Origin: Candidatus Omnitrophota bacterium
Lineage (GTDB): Bacteria > Hinthialibacterota > Hinthialibacteria > Hinthialibacterales > JAKPRU01
Direction of reading: 5' to 3'
DNA length: 64,000 nt
Assembly (NCBI GenBank): GCA_029570205.1
Contig: JAKQSI010000109.1
Span: forward strand, 1 to 64,000
Of the stretch, positions 1-8,907 are shown in pieces. The position numbers and the translations under genes were made by a program. The notes under the pieces were generated by a model. The model saw only the letters and a program-made list of their open reading frames with translations. It was not told the origin of the DNA and made no database searches. Position 1 is the stretch's first letter. Every line of letters begins with the position of its first letter.

Positions 1-124
1 TTTGCCCCGGTTGCGTACACCCATCCGCTTGCCGCACAATTCCCGCCTTGTACTCCGCCGTAAAGCGCCGGCGATGGGAGAGTCTTTGCGTCTTCTTATC
101 ATCTTCATTTTTTACACTGATTTC
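1..124 (-). pseudogene. IS3-family OrfA fragment (N-terminal part, cut by window edge)
   Basis: On the minus strand one frame is open from just after a TGA (125-127) to the window edge. It contains RRRFTAEYKAGIVRQADG followed by a Cys-Thr-Gln-Pro-Gly segment, which matches the N-terminal helix-turn-helix region of IS3-family OrfA proteins that bind the element's ends. No ATG, GTG or TTG precedes the homology in this frame; a nearby ATG is in another frame. So either the start is damaged or an unusual codon is used. It lies immediately beyond the 3' end of the IS630 transposase, which suggests nested or abutting insertion sequences. Only about 40 codons are visible, so family assignment rests on this short motif. 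Confidence 0.55.
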
Positions 125-192
125 TCACAGGAGGTTGTCTCGGGGAATGTTGGCACAGAGGCTGTAACGGTCCACGAAAACGGATGACTTTT

Positions 193-1194
193 TCAGTTGT
201 AGGTCTGAACAAAGTGATCGATTTTCTCGACGAGTTGTTTCACGCTTCGAAACGTGCCGTGGCGAATGGCGCGCTGAGTAATCAGATTGAACCAGATTTC
301 GACTTGGTTCAGCCAGGAAGAGTAGGTGGGGGTGAAATGGACGTGGTAGCGAGGTCGGGCCGCAAGCCATCGCTTCACGTTCGGATGTTTGTGAGTCCTG
401 TAATTGTCTACGACAAGATGGATGTCCAGGTCCTCTGGAACATTGGCATCAATATACCGGAGAAATTGGAGATACTCTTGATGCCGGTGACGGCGTTTGC
501 ATTGGCTCAACACTTTGCCCGTCGCGGTGTCCAGCGCCGCGAACAACGTGGTCGTCCCATGACGGACATAATCATGCGTTCGGCTTTCGGGATATCCGAC
601 ACTCAACGGCAACAGAGGTTGCGTTCGCTCCAAGGCTTGAATTGGACTCTTCTCGTCCACGCACAGCACCAGGGCGTTGTCGGGAGGATTCAGGTACAGT
701 CCCACAATGTCGCGAACCTTTTCGACAAAAAAGGGATCGCTGGACAATTTGAAATACTCGACCCGATGCGGCTGAAGACCGAACGCTCTCCACACCCGAT
801 GGACGGTCGATTTGGACAATTTTGTCTCGGCCGCCATCGTGCGTACACTCCAGTGGGTCCCATCCTTGGGAGGGGTTTTGAGCGTTTTCCGAATCAGGGT
901 GGCGACTTTTTCATCGGCAATGGAACGGGGGCGTCCCGAACGCAGTTCATCGTGCAGTCCCGCGACCCCGTGCTGAAGGTATCGGGTGCGCCATTTTCCC
1001 ACAGTGGCCGCCGTCCCCCCGACCTTTTTGGCAATGTGGCTGTTGCACAGGCCTTCGCTCGCCAGCAGAATCATTCGGGCGCGGGTAACCAGGGCGTGGG
1101 GAAAAGAACGGGAATTGGCCAGCGATTCCAATTTCTTCACCCAATCACTGGCCCTGCCGGACTCGCGATCGCGATGATATCCCTGTAAAGGCAA
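193..1194 (-). CDS. IS630-family transposase, C-terminus cut by a premature TGA
   Basis: DDE transposase of the IS630/Tc1-mariner superfamily, 333 codons. Residues about 25-115 form the HTH DNA-binding half ([11 protein letters not shown], then a GRPRS linker). The catalytic half shows [13 protein letters not shown] and WLNQVE, the three acidic residues of the DDE triad. The start used is TTG, since no ATG lies in frame upstream. The frame stops at TGA 193-195 straight after FVQTYN, but family-like sequence continues in the same frame past the stop (KSHPFSWTVTA, to a TAA at 112-114). The TGA is therefore a nonsense mutation near the C-terminus and the element is probably decaying. It sits 43 bases from purM and abuts an IS3 fragment. 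Terminal inverted repeats were not identified. Confidence 0.9.
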   Translation of the reverse strand: MPLQGYHRDRESGRASDWVKKLESLANSRSFPHALVTRARMILLASEGLCNSHIAKKVGGTAATVGKWRTRYLQHGVAGLHDELRSGRPRSIADEKVATLIRKTLKTPPKDGTHWSVRTMAAETKLSKSTVHRVWRAFGLQPHRVEYFKLSSDPFFVEKVRDIVGLYLNPPDNALVLCVDEKSPIQALERTQPLLPLSVGYPESRTHDYVRHGTTTLFAALDTATGKVLSQCKRRHRHQEYLQFLRYIDANVPEDLDIHLVVDNYRTHKHPNVKRWLAARPRYHVHFTPTYSSWLNQVEIWFNLITQRAIRHGTFRSVKQLVEKIDHFVQTYN

Positions 1195-1237
1195 TTCGGT
1201 TATGCAACACCGTCATGTTCTCCCCCAGATCGTGTAT

Positions 1238-2266
1238 TCAAATTCCCTCGATGACCACTTCCTTGCCGGAGATGACCTCCCCGATGGGAAGAAGTTCCGG
1301 GATCTCCTCGATAGCCGATTCGCTATGCCCAGGGTGGACGACCACTAAGAATCCCATCCCCATATTGAACACCCGGTACATTTCCTCGGGGCGAACATGA
1401 CCGAGCTTCTGAATCCTCTGGAAAACAGGCAACGGTTCCCAGGCATTCGCGTCAATCCGCGCGCCGCAACCATCGGGAAGTATGCGGGGTAGATTTCCAT
1501 AGAATCCGCCTCCGGTAATATGCGCCAATCCCTGCACGAGGTTGTTCCGCAATAGCCGAGTAATTTCCGCAAGGTAACTTCGATGCGGGCGAAGCAGCTC
1601 CTCCGCCAGTGTGGACTGAAACTCCTCTACATATCGATCCAGCGACCACTGTAATTCGCTCAGGAATATCCGGCGGACCAGCGAGTAGCCGTTGGTGTGA
1701 AGGCCATTCGATGTCAGTCCCAGTATTCTGTCTCCGGGCCGAATACTCTGACCGTCAATAATTTTGTTGCGACTGACCACCCCGACAATGCACCCGGCAA
1801 GATCATATTCGCCCCCGGCGTACATATCCGGCATTTCGGCCGTTTCGCCCCCAAGAAGCGCCATGCCGGACTCGACACAGGCATCGGCCAGGCTCCCGAT
1901 GACCTCTGCGATAACCTGCGGATCGACCCGTCCGCTTGCAAGGTAGTCCATAAAGAACAGGGGTTGCGCACCGCAGGTCAGGATATCGTTAATGGAATGG
2001 TTGACAATATCCGCGCCGATGCCGGAGTGTTTCCCGCTCAGGCAGGCAATCTTAATCTTTGTTCCGACACCATCCATACTGGACACGAGTACCGGGTCCG
2101 GGATTTCCAGCGAGCCGATAGCAAACAAGCCGCCAAATGCTCCCTCGCGAGAAAGCACTTCGGGACGGCGAGTTTTTCGCGTAAGCGCAACGATGTGCGT
2201 TTTCAGCGCATCGAGAATGTCCAAGTGAACGCCTGCTTCGGCGTAACGGTCTGAACCGTCAGGCAT
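1238..2266 (-). CDS. purM: Phosphoribosylformylglycinamidine cyclo-ligase (AIR synthetase)
   Basis: Cytoplasmic purine-biosynthesis enzyme that closes FGAM to AIR with ATP. The 342 residues equal the usual PurM length. The family signatures appear in order: MDGVGTK (about 65), HSINDILTCGAQPLFFMDY (about 90-108), LLGGETAEMPDMY, GDRILGLTSNGLHTNGYS and HITGGG near 245. The ATG is preceded by GGAG about ten bases upstream. It is a lone purine gene here, flanked by an insertion sequence on its 3' side and hairpin repeats on its 5' side, so it is probably transcribed alone. The identification is secure. Confidence 0.97.
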   Translation of the reverse strand: MPDGSDRYAEAGVHLDILDALKTHIVALTRKTRRPEVLSREGAFGGLFAIGSLEIPDPVLVSSMDGVGTKIKIACLSGKHSGIGADIVNHSINDILTCGAQPLFFMDYLASGRVDPQVIAEVIGSLADACVESGMALLGGETAEMPDMYAGGEYDLAGCIVGVVSRNKIIDGQSIRPGDRILGLTSNGLHTNGYSLVRRIFLSELQWSLDRYVEEFQSTLAEELLRPHRSYLAEITRLLRNNLVQGLAHITGGGFYGNLPRILPDGCGARIDANAWEPLPVFQRIQKLGHVRPEEMYRVFNMGMGFLVVVHPGHSESAIEEIPELLPIGEVISGKEVVIEGI

Positions 2267-2329
2267 AGTTCGTTTCTCCGGGTATGTACTTAGTAATGGT
2301 TGTGTTGAGATTCATTCTTGTCTCTTCCC

Positions 2330-2476
2330 TCACCCCATAGGGTGGAAGCCTGTGCCACCCATCCTGCAGACACTGGATTCCGGCTTTCGCCGGAATGACG
2401 GTTTCGTCCCCACTGGGATTTCGCTATTCCTTCTTCCTTCAATTCGTAATTCGTAATTCTTAATTCTTAATTCTTC
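2330..2476. repeat. Intergenic repeat cluster: two hairpins plus AATTCTT/AATTCGT tandem repeat
   Basis: This stretch between purM and the glycosyltransferase holds an imperfect hairpin at 2341-2359 (GGTGG...CCACC), a perfect hairpin at 2377-2396 (ATTCCGG, six-base loop, CCGGAAT) and a short tandem repeat of AATTCGT/AATTCTT units at about 2440-2475. The tandem repeat runs into the last codons of the glycosyltransferase, so its final residues come from repeat sequence. Such elements are common dispersed non-coding repeats; the hairpins could also serve as transcription stops for the operon reading leftward. Confidence 0.7.
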
Positions 2477-3638
2477 TCCGCAAGGCCACCGCGTACATAT
2501 ATGCCATCTCCAGTGTTTCCGCTGTTTTGGCCCAGTTGAAGATGTCCTCGGCTTTTTTGCGGGCAAGACGCTCATATTTTATACGAAACTCCGAGTCTTC
2601 CAGGAACCCGTTGATCCCGATTGCCAGGGCCTCCGGGTTGCCCGGATCGACAATAATCCCACAGCTCTCCAGCATCCGGGGGACCTCACCGATTCCGCTC
2701 GCGACAATGGCTTTTCCGGCGGCCAGGTATTCCGCGATCTTCAATGGAGACTTGCACACGGTGGCTGCGTTTTCTTCGAATGAGGCCACGCAAACTGTGG
2801 CCGCTGCCAGGTATCGCGGAACCTCTTCGTGCGGCACATACCCCAGCAGCCGAATGCACTTCCCCCATGGAATTGTATCACAAAACCGCCTCAATTCCTC
2901 CAATCCTCTGCCGCCGCCGACAATCCACAGCATCGCATCGGGATGCTTCGGGTAAACGAATTCCATGCTTCGCGCGGCCAGTTCCGCATACGCCGCTCCT
3001 TCGAGTTGCCCCAGGTAAAGCACAATGGGGGTGTTCTCATCCGCGCCGTGTTTTCTTCGTATATCGTCGCCATTTTCCGCAGGGGCGAAATGCTCCCGGT
3101 TTGCGCCGACCGGCGCCCACCACATGCGGTCCTGCGGAAATCCGCACTGAATCGCCAATTGGCGGACTCCCTCGCTTGAATAGGTTAGCGTATCAACAAA
3201 AGACGGCATCCGACGTTCCCAAATCGCCGTCTTGTGACGGACCAGAACATCCTCGCAAACAATCCGCGAAATCGCCGTCTCATAATCATCCCAATCATAG
3301 TGAACCGGCAGATCCAGGAGGTACGCCGCCCAGAGGCAGGGAACAACGGCTACCGGAAAACATTTCTGTACATGAACGATATCCGCATTCCGGGCCAGAT
3401 TCATGACCTGGCGAGTGTTTCGGTAGAGATCGCTGTTTCGGACACCGAGCCGATGAACGGCGATATTTTCCGGAAAATGCTCGTGAACCGGTTTCTCATG
3501 GGGTTCCACTTTCCGTTTCGGTACGTAGCCCAACGTCACAGAGTGCCCGCGCAAAGCAAGGTGTTTAGCCGATTCGAGGATGCGAATGGTCCAGGGATCA
3601 TAATCCATGTCATGGGGATGAAGCATCAATATGTTCAT
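2460..3638 (-). CDS. Glycosyltransferase family 4 (group 1)
   Basis: Predicted GT-B glycosyltransferase of 392 residues. The N-terminal Rossmann domain begins MNILMLHPHDMDYDPWT, and the C-terminal nucleotide-sugar domain carries PIVLYLGQLEG, WIVGGGRGLEEL and the acceptor-side SPLKIAEYLAAGKAIVAS with the conserved Glu of family 4 enzymes. The ATG lies 6 bases after the stop of the upstream SAM-hydroxide adenosyltransferase gene, so it is the last gene of a four-gene minus-strand run. Its final residues fall in an intergenic tandem repeat, so the natural C-terminus may have been rewritten. Donor and acceptor sugars cannot be inferred. Confidence 0.9.
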   Translation of the reverse strand: MNILMLHPHDMDYDPWTIRILESAKHLALRGHSVTLGYVPKRKVEPHEKPVHEHFPENIAVHRLGVRNSDLYRNTRQVMNLARNADIVHVQKCFPVAVVPCLWAAYLLDLPVHYDWDDYETAISRIVCEDVLVRHKTAIWERRMPSFVDTLTYSSEGVRQLAIQCGFPQDRMWWAPVGANREHFAPAENGDDIRRKHGADENTPIVLYLGQLEGAAYAELAARSMEFVYPKHPDAMLWIVGGGRGLEELRRFCDTIPWGKCIRLLGYVPHEEVPRYLAAATVCVASFEENAATVCKSPLKIAEYLAAGKAIVASGIGEVPRMLESCGIIVDPGNPEALAIGINGFLEDSEFRIKYERLARKKAEDIFNWAKTAETLEMAYMYAVALRRRIKN

Positions 3639-3644
3639 GGGATT

Positions 3645-4463
3645 TCAGGACAGACCGATCGTTACCCGATCTCGGATAACAGCATTCAGAACCCGGTCGG
3701 CTCGTCCCAGGTTAATCGCTATTTCAAGCCGTCCATAGCCGTTGAACACAGCGACCGGGAATCCTTCCTCTACAGCGCTGTAGCAATCCGAGATGCCGTA
3801 AATGCAGGTCATGCCCAATCGGATAACCGTCTCGCGTGGTGTGGTATTCCTTTCCTTTAGCCATTCGAGCAGCGCATTGCGTTTGATTGTCGTGACCAGG
3901 TTTCCGAAGCGGTCAATGTAAATGATTTCAGCCTGGATTTCCTTCTTTCCGTAATCTTCCAATGGGGACGGCAACAAAACAGCCGGTTTCTCCCGTGGCG
4001 GTCCTGCGCAATCCAAATCCCCGCCGGTTGCCAGGAATGCCGCAAGCGGGGCGAAAATATCCCTGCCGTGAAAAGTACCGGAGATCTCATTTAACCAAAG
4101 CGCCCGGTTCTCCGCAACAACTAACCGGCACGGCTCGGCGCGGTCGGCCCAGAGTAACGAAAGAATCCCGTTGTCCGGGCAAAGGATTCGCTGCCCCCGC
4201 GTTTCAAAAACCAACACCTCCCGCGCTGTGCCGACACCGGGATCGACTACAACAGTGTGAACCGTCCCCTCCGGAAAATACGAACAGGCCCATTCGACTA
4301 AAAAGCCTGCCGCGCTTATGTCGAACGGGCGAATGTCATGAGAAATGTCGATGATAGGGGCCTGCGGCGCACGAGAGGCGATCACGCCTTTCATTACGCC
4401 GACAAAACCGTCCCGGAGGCCGAAATCGGTAGTGAGTGTAATAATGTTGGCGGAGTCTTTCAC
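3645..4463 (-). CDS. SAM hydroxide adenosyltransferase (DUF62 / duf-62 family)
   Basis: Family related to fluorinase that hydrolyses S-adenosylmethionine to adenosine and methionine. With the GTG start chosen the protein has 272 residues, normal for the family. Signatures are ITLTTDFGLRDGFVGVMKG at the N-terminus, IIDISHDI, VHTVVVDPGVGT, CPDNGILS and IDRFGNLVTT. The GTG (4461-4463) overlaps the histidine kinase stop as GTGA, so translation is coupled. A longer reading upstream runs through the kinase in another frame and is not real. Sharing an operon with a sensor kinase is unusual; the reason is not evident from sequence. Confidence 0.9.
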   Translation of the reverse strand: MKDSANIITLTTDFGLRDGFVGVMKGVIASRAPQAPIIDISHDIRPFDISAAGFLVEWACSYFPEGTVHTVVVDPGVGTAREVLVFETRGQRILCPDNGILSLLWADRAEPCRLVVAENRALWLNEISGTFHGRDIFAPLAAFLATGGDLDCAGPPREKPAVLLPSPLEDYGKKEIQAEIIYIDRFGNLVTTIKRNALLEWLKERNTTPRETVIRLGMTCIYGISDCYSAVEEGFPVAVFNGYGRLEIAINLGRADRVLNAVIRDRVTIGLS

Positions 4464-5689
4464 GACTGGGTTTCCGTGGCGGCGGAATAGGCCGCATGTT
4501 CCAGTAATTTTGTCGGTTCGGGGGCCATGGGCAGGGAAACAATTACCTGGGTCCCCTGGCCGATCCGACTTCGAATATTGACATCCCCGTGGTGTTCGTG
4601 GACAATCCGGCTGACAATCATCAGTCCCAGGCCGGTCCCGCCCTCTCGCGTGGTGAAATACGGCTCGAATACTTTTTGCATATCGCTGTCGAGAATACCC
4701 GCTCCGGTATCGGTGAAGATGAAATTGACCTGTCCCTCTTCCGAAACCAGTGTGATGGTCACTCGTCGTTCGCCCGGCCCCCGGCCTTCCTCCAGGAGGG
4801 TTTGCGAAGCTTCTTTGATCGCATCGACGGCGTTCTTGAGAATGTTGATAAAGGCCTGTTTGAGTTGAGCGGGGTCTCCACAAATTTCAGGGACCTCGCC
4901 TTCCTCATGCACAATCACCTCGATTCCCTCGTTCTCCAGGTCGGGACGCATCAGGGCGAGCGTATCTGTAATCAGGGAGCGCGGCGACAGACGAATAAAG
5001 GAAGCCGCATCGCTCCGAGCGGCGTTCAGGAACGAGGTAAGGACGTTATTCAAGCGTTTGATCTCGTTTTCGAGAACACCGAGGATTTCCATTGTTTCAC
5101 CATCCTGGTCCTCCCTTCGCCGAAGTTTGCGCCGCAGCAGTTGCAGGTGGATGGAAAGGGAGTTGAGCGGATTGCGAATCTCATGCGACATACCCGCGGT
5201 CAGGGTAGAAAGTGACGCCAGTTTTTCCGCATGTCGAAGACGTTCCTCCACGCGGCGTTCCTCCGTTCGATCCACAAAGAGCAGAAGGATAGCAAATTCA
5301 TTTCGGGGCAGGTGGAGCGGCACGATATTGGTTTCCAGGTAGATCTCTCGATTCTCCATGCGCAGGAACAGTTCGCGATGAAGATTCCCTTCCAGGCCGT
5401 GGAAACCCTCTTCGCAGAGTTGAAGAATGCGCCGATTCCGGATGATTCTCTGCGCAGGTTTGCCCAACGCCTCGTCAATGTCCTCCACACCGAACAGGTC
5501 CGCAGCGGCTCGGTTCAGATACGATACGGTCATGTCCGGTCCGATTACCGCCATCCCCTCCATCATGCTGTCGAAAATGAAACGGAGCAGATCGCGTTCC
5601 TCGGCCACTTCCACAAGGTAATCCACGACCTGCTGCTTGTCGATCTTGTCGGCGCGATCCAGAAGACGGCTGAGAAAAGAACTTTTCAT
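4460..5689 (-). CDS. PAS-domain sensor histidine kinase, NtrB-like
   Basis: Soluble two-component kinase of 409 residues. A PAS domain spans about residues 35-145. The dimerisation/phosphoacceptor helix carries GMSHEIRNPL with His169, and the ATPase domain shows NILKNAVDA (N box), FTDTGAGI (G1), VFEPYFTTREGG (F) and TGLGL (G2). No transmembrane segment is evident, so it senses cytoplasmic signals. It resembles NtrB-type kinases that pair with sigma-54 activators; an NtrC-type regulator is encoded at 26433-27899, but pairing is speculative. It ends in a GTGA overlap with the SAM-hydroxide adenosyltransferase gene and follows the CPBP protease gene by 76 bases. Confidence 0.93.
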   Translation of the reverse strand: MKSSFLSRLLDRADKIDKQQVVDYLVEVAEERDLLRFIFDSMMEGMAVIGPDMTVSYLNRAAADLFGVEDIDEALGKPAQRIIRNRRILQLCEEGFHGLEGNLHRELFLRMENREIYLETNIVPLHLPRNEFAILLLFVDRTEERRVEERLRHAEKLASLSTLTAGMSHEIRNPLNSLSIHLQLLRRKLRRREDQDGETMEILGVLENEIKRLNNVLTSFLNAARSDAASFIRLSPRSLITDTLALMRPDLENEGIEVIVHEEGEVPEICGDPAQLKQAFINILKNAVDAIKEASQTLLEEGRGPGERRVTITLVSEEGQVNFIFTDTGAGILDSDMQKVFEPYFTTREGGTGLGLMIVSRIVHEHHGDVNIRSRIGQGTQVIVSLPMAPEPTKLLEHAAYSAATETQS

Positions 5690-5765
5690 GGCCTTATCAA
5701 CATGCGAAATGCGTGGTATTCACTCAAATGGTAGATGGAACCGCTCGGAAGAGCAACCGAAAGGC

Positions 5766-6689
5766 TTATTCGGGCGCTTCTTGCGGGGCCGCTTTGATCC
5801 ATCCGAGTCGGAAAGAAAGATGCAGGAACGGAATCATCGCCACCAGAAGGACAACCGTGATAAGGCCGTCATACAGCTGCGACCCGCCAAAAAGAAGCGG
5901 CGATATGTTATCTGCACGGTCGCATATCCTTTTGGAGAATTGAATGACAAACACCCAGCCTGTATGAAGCCCGATTGCCATGTAAATGTCGCGGCTCAGA
6001 AGGACAGATACGCACAACACAATGCTGATCAGAACAAGACCGGTAAAATCCGGGAACAACTGGAATCGCTCCCACCAGCCCTTAAGCAACTCCCAAGCCG
6101 CCAAGGGGCCGACCCACAGAGAATTGCGCGGAATCTCCGAATGTCCGGTGCGGAAATAATGTAATGCGGCGAAAATCAGGCTGGTTCCGATTACCGCCAC
6201 GCTTTGTCTGGTCCATCTTAAAAACGCATGGAAAAGCAAACCCCGGAATACAATTTCTTCCAGAATCCCCACAACAACGGCCGTGCAGAGACTTTTTATG
6301 AGCGCGACCAACACAGAAGATAAAGTCAACACGCGGTCCGGTTCGAGAATCCGGTGCCCGGCAGCCAAGGCAGCCGATTGAAGCAGGGCCAGACCAAGAA
6401 CACCCATCCAAATGCCCGCGATCAGGTTGCCTTTCCAGGATGAGTGCCTCCTCAAGCCGATTTCCGAGGCCGGTGGAATGGCCAACCGGCGACGCCACAG
6501 ATACAGACCCGCAAGAAACATCACCACAACCAGGCGACGAAAAACCTTTGCAGCGTCATATTTGGCCAGGTCCGCCAGAAGAGCGGTGGAATCGATCAAA
6601 CGAATGACAATCGGTACAAAAAGACTCGACGTAAGAAAAGCAAAGATACCCACAAGCACAAAATAAAAGAATAAACTAAGATTCCGCAT
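5766..6689 (-). CDS. CPBP-family intramembrane metalloprotease (CAAX-type)
   Basis: Polytopic membrane protein of 307 residues with the Abi/CPBP signature: GILEEIVFRG (Glu144-Glu145...Arg149), FAALHYF (His177) and a later GLHTGWVF (His about 258), which together coordinate the metal. Several hydrophobic segments flank these motifs. I chose the ATG at 6687-6689, giving MRNLSLFFYF; a longer reading adds 18 residues that are encoded by the adjacent hairpin repeat and are implausible. It is first in the run leading to the kinase, the DUF62 enzyme and the glycosyltransferase. Substrate is unknown; members process prenylated proteins or bacteriocin-related peptides. Confidence 0.87.
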   Translation of the reverse strand: MRNLSLFFYFVLVGIFAFLTSSLFVPIVIRLIDSTALLADLAKYDAAKVFRRLVVVMFLAGLYLWRRRLAIPPASEIGLRRHSSWKGNLIAGIWMGVLGLALLQSAALAAGHRILEPDRVLTLSSVLVALIKSLCTAVVVGILEEIVFRGLLFHAFLRWTRQSVAVIGTSLIFAALHYFRTGHSEIPRNSLWVGPLAAWELLKGWWERFQLFPDFTGLVLISIVLCVSVLLSRDIYMAIGLHTGWVFVIQFSKRICDRADNISPLLFGGSQLYDGLITVVLLVAMIPFLHLSFRLGWIKAAPQEAPE

Positions 6690-6699
6690 TCGCAATTCC

Positions 6700-7120
6700 C
6701 TGGAGTGCGGGAGCGTCAGCTCCCGCCTTCTGATTTGGCACACTATATCTTAACCAGCGAAAAGGCGAGAGCTGACGCTCCCGCACTTGCCCGCAACCGT
6801 CACTGCGAGCCTCCCTCCGGCGGGGGGCGCTCTTCGGAAAGCGAAAAGGCGGGAGCTGACGCTCCCGCACTTGCCCGCAACCGTCACTGCGAGCCTTCCT
6901 CCGGCGGGGCGCTCTTCGGAAAGCGAAAAGGCGGGAGCTGACGCTCCCGCACTTGCCCGCAACCGTCACTGCGAGCCTCCCTCCAGCGGAGCGCTCTTCG
7001 GAAAGCGAAAAGGCGGGAGCTGACCCTCCCGCACTTGCCCGCAACCGTCACTGCGAGCCTCCCTCCGGCGGGGCGCTCTTCGGAAAGCGAAAAGGCGGGA
7101 GCTGACGCTCCCGCACTCCA
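6700..7120. repeat. Tandem array of 82-84 bp units, each with a perfect hairpin
   Basis: Four contiguous units begin at 6757, 6841, 6923 and 7005 (84, 82, 82 and 82 bp), followed by a partial fifth at 7087. Each unit contains GCGGGAGC-TGAC-GCTCCCGC, an 8-bp stem with a 4-base loop (one copy has C for G in the right arm). An isolated inverted copy lies at about 6706-6727. Units differ by only a few bases, implying recent amplification. There is no unique spacer, so this is not CRISPR. The array fills the gap between the porin stop and the CPBP start and could limit readthrough or stabilise the porin mRNA 3' end. Confidence 0.9.
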
Positions 7121-7137
7121 AGGTTGTACAACAAAAC

Positions 7138-7163
7138 GGGGAGCAACCGTTCGGCTGCTCCCC
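7138..7163 (-). terminator. Stem-loop terminator after the porin gene
   Basis: GGGGAGCA and TGCTCCCC form a perfect 8-bp stem around a short loop. On the minus strand it is followed by GTTTTGTTG, a modest U-tract. It begins about 25 bases past the porin stop codon, which fits an intrinsic terminator; the short T-run makes efficiency uncertain. Confidence 0.6.
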
Positions 7164-7188
7164 ATCGAGAAGACTTAAGAGTCGGCGA

Positions 7189-8637
7189 TTAGAAGGCCAC
7201 TTTCACACCAGTCCGGATGAAATAGGCTTCATCGTCTTCCTGCGTAGCGCTCATCCCTTCGATGGCATCGCCCGGCCAGAAGACTCCGCCGCCAACAAAC
7301 GTCGCAACGGATTCGTTGAATGCATAATTCAGCTGGACATCCACCTCGAATCCAAGGTCGTCATCTTCGGCAACACCCCAAGCACGCCCGGCCAGATCAG
7401 GCTGAACGATATCTTCATCCTGATCCATCAGGAAGTAATACCAGTCGGCATCGAGACTCCACTGCTCGTTGAAGTCAACACCACTGGTTATGTGGAAGAT
7501 GTGAGCGTTGGTGAAGATGAAACTGTTGGCGATTTCACCGTATACTTTGCCTTCAAACGGCAGGTAAGCGCCTTCGAAGTCCTCATCCTGAGCGCCCGGG
7601 ACATTGTCTTCATCACCCTGCAACCAGGTGTAAATGAGTCCGATCTCCGGCTTGTAAGCGATGTCAGGATGATAGTTCAAACCGGCTTCTACTGCCAATC
7701 CTTCGATATCACCATCATCATCACCAGGAGTGGTATTTATGACGGTACCGAATCCAGGAATACCTCCAGCGGAATTCTCAATTTCGCCCAAACCATAAGA
7801 TACTTCCGCTTTGTAAGAGAGTTGTTCCGGAAGGATATCGCCCGCGGCGCGCAGGCCAATGAGGTAGTGGTCGATGTCACCACCACCGATCAATTCGCTG
7901 TAATCCGCGTTTGTGTAAGCGAAATAAGCGTCGAACTGGTGGCCTTCCAGCCCGATGTATGAAGCATTGATGCCCCATGTGCTCAGGTCGGCATTGGTCT
8001 CAACAGGATCATCAACCGCTTGCGCATAAAAAGCATCGATCACGGCCGAATCCATGTCGTACTCGAGCAGGATGGCATCAAACGGATCGATTTCCCACGT
8101 GCCGATCTGCGAAATATCAACCGGAGACATCGCGTTACCGTCACCAAACCACATCGAGCTGCCCCAGAAACGGTTGAAATTATCCGCTTTGGGATTATCG
8201 CCGAAGTTGATGAACATACGACCCATTTTGACACTCAGGGGAGTGTCATAAACATTGGCAATGGAAACGAATGCTTCTTCGAGGAACACATCGAGATCGC
8301 TTGTCCATCCATCATCGAACATGTCGCCAGGAATAAAGCTGGGATCTGTTCCATCAGGACCTTCGATCGATTCCATCTCCCGGTCTGCCTCAAGGCTGAT
8401 GCGGACCATGACGTTGTCTTCCAAGTCCGCCTGGAACCACAGATGGGCTTCCGTGCGGAGGAAGTCCGTCTCATCACCGAGACCGGACGCGTCATCACTG
8501 AAATCGCCGGTGTTGTCACTGGCAAAGAACAAGATCATCAAATCGCCACCGATATCCATATTGCTGATGTCTGCGCGGGCCATGCCCGGAAACATCACAA
8601 CAGCGGCAACGAGTGCGAGAAGTGTATAGCGCTTCAT
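7189..8637 (-). CDS. Outer-membrane beta-barrel porin, alginate-export (AlgE)-like
   Basis: 482 residues with a classical signal peptide (MKRYTLLALVAAVVMFPGMARA). The mature protein is rich in Asp/Glu and in alternating aromatic/hydrophobic strands (LWFQADLED, ISLEADREM, VSVKMGRMF-like, SLDADWYYFL), ending in VKVAF. The terminal Phe is the usual BAM-recognition residue of barrels. The motif LSVKMGRMFINFGDNPKADN followed by a Phe-Trp region resembles alginate-export family porins, though the match is by eye only. A strong Shine-Dalgarno (AAGGAGG) precedes the ATG. It is a single gene with a stem-loop terminator. The very acidic extracellular loops might suit a cationic or divalent-rich environment; substrate is unknown. 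Confidence 0.75.
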   Translation of the reverse strand: MKRYTLLALVAAVVMFPGMARADISNMDIGGDLMILFFASDNTGDFSDDASGLGDETDFLRTEAHLWFQADLEDNVMVRISLEADREMESIEGPDGTDPSFIPGDMFDDGWTSDLDVFLEEAFVSIANVYDTPLSVKMGRMFINFGDNPKADNFNRFWGSSMWFGDGNAMSPVDISQIGTWEIDPFDAILLEYDMDSAVIDAFYAQAVDDPVETNADLSTWGINASYIGLEGHQFDAYFAYTNADYSELIGGGDIDHYLIGLRAAGDILPEQLSYKAEVSYGLGEIENSAGGIPGFGTVINTTPGDDDGDIEGLAVEAGLNYHPDIAYKPEIGLIYTWLQGDEDNVPGAQDEDFEGAYLPFEGKVYGEIANSFIFTNAHIFHITSGVDFNEQWSLDADWYYFLMDQDEDIVQPDLAGRAWGVAEDDDLGFEVDVQLNYAFNESVATFVGGGVFWPGDAIEGMSATQEDDEAYFIRTGVKVAF

Positions 8638-8686
8638 GAATCAGTACCTCCTTGTCGAGTTTTAGGTTTGTTGTGTTTCTTTTTTT

Positions 8687-8725
8687 GACCTTGAGGTTTT
8701 TGAGCCTCTTTCTCAACCCAAGGTC
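8687..8725 (-). promoter_or_regulatory. Leader stem-loop upstream of porin
   Basis: GACCTTG (8687-8693) pairs with CAAGGTC (8719-8725), with an inner GAGG/CCTC arm, about 50-90 bases before the porin ATG. On the plus strand it is followed by seven T's and could terminate a rightward transcript, but no gene points into it. On the porin transcript it would form a 5' leader hairpin that may stabilise the mRNA. Confidence 0.4.
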
Positions 8726-8907
8726 TTTTTTTCTATCGTTATGCTGTCAAGCAAGAGGCAACACTTTCGCGGCCTGCGGTCTCCTCGATCCCCCTTTCTT
8801 GGCCAGAGTCATGTCGGGGGTACCCCCATCCGACAACAACATTGTAATAGACGGTTCCCTTACAAGTCAAGAGCTGAATGCAAAAAACTTCTCAAAAAGT
8901 TGCTGAA

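Noticed and set aside
184-1188. 334-codon open frame on the plus strand
   Set aside because: It is the antisense shadow of the IS630 transposase.
4464-4883. N-terminal extension of the SAM-hydroxide adenosyltransferase
   Set aside because: It runs through the histidine kinase C-terminal region in another frame; the family's conserved start fits the GTG at 4463.
6757-7118. CRISPR array
   Set aside because: Units are contiguous 82-84 bp direct repeats without unique spacers, and there are no cas genes.
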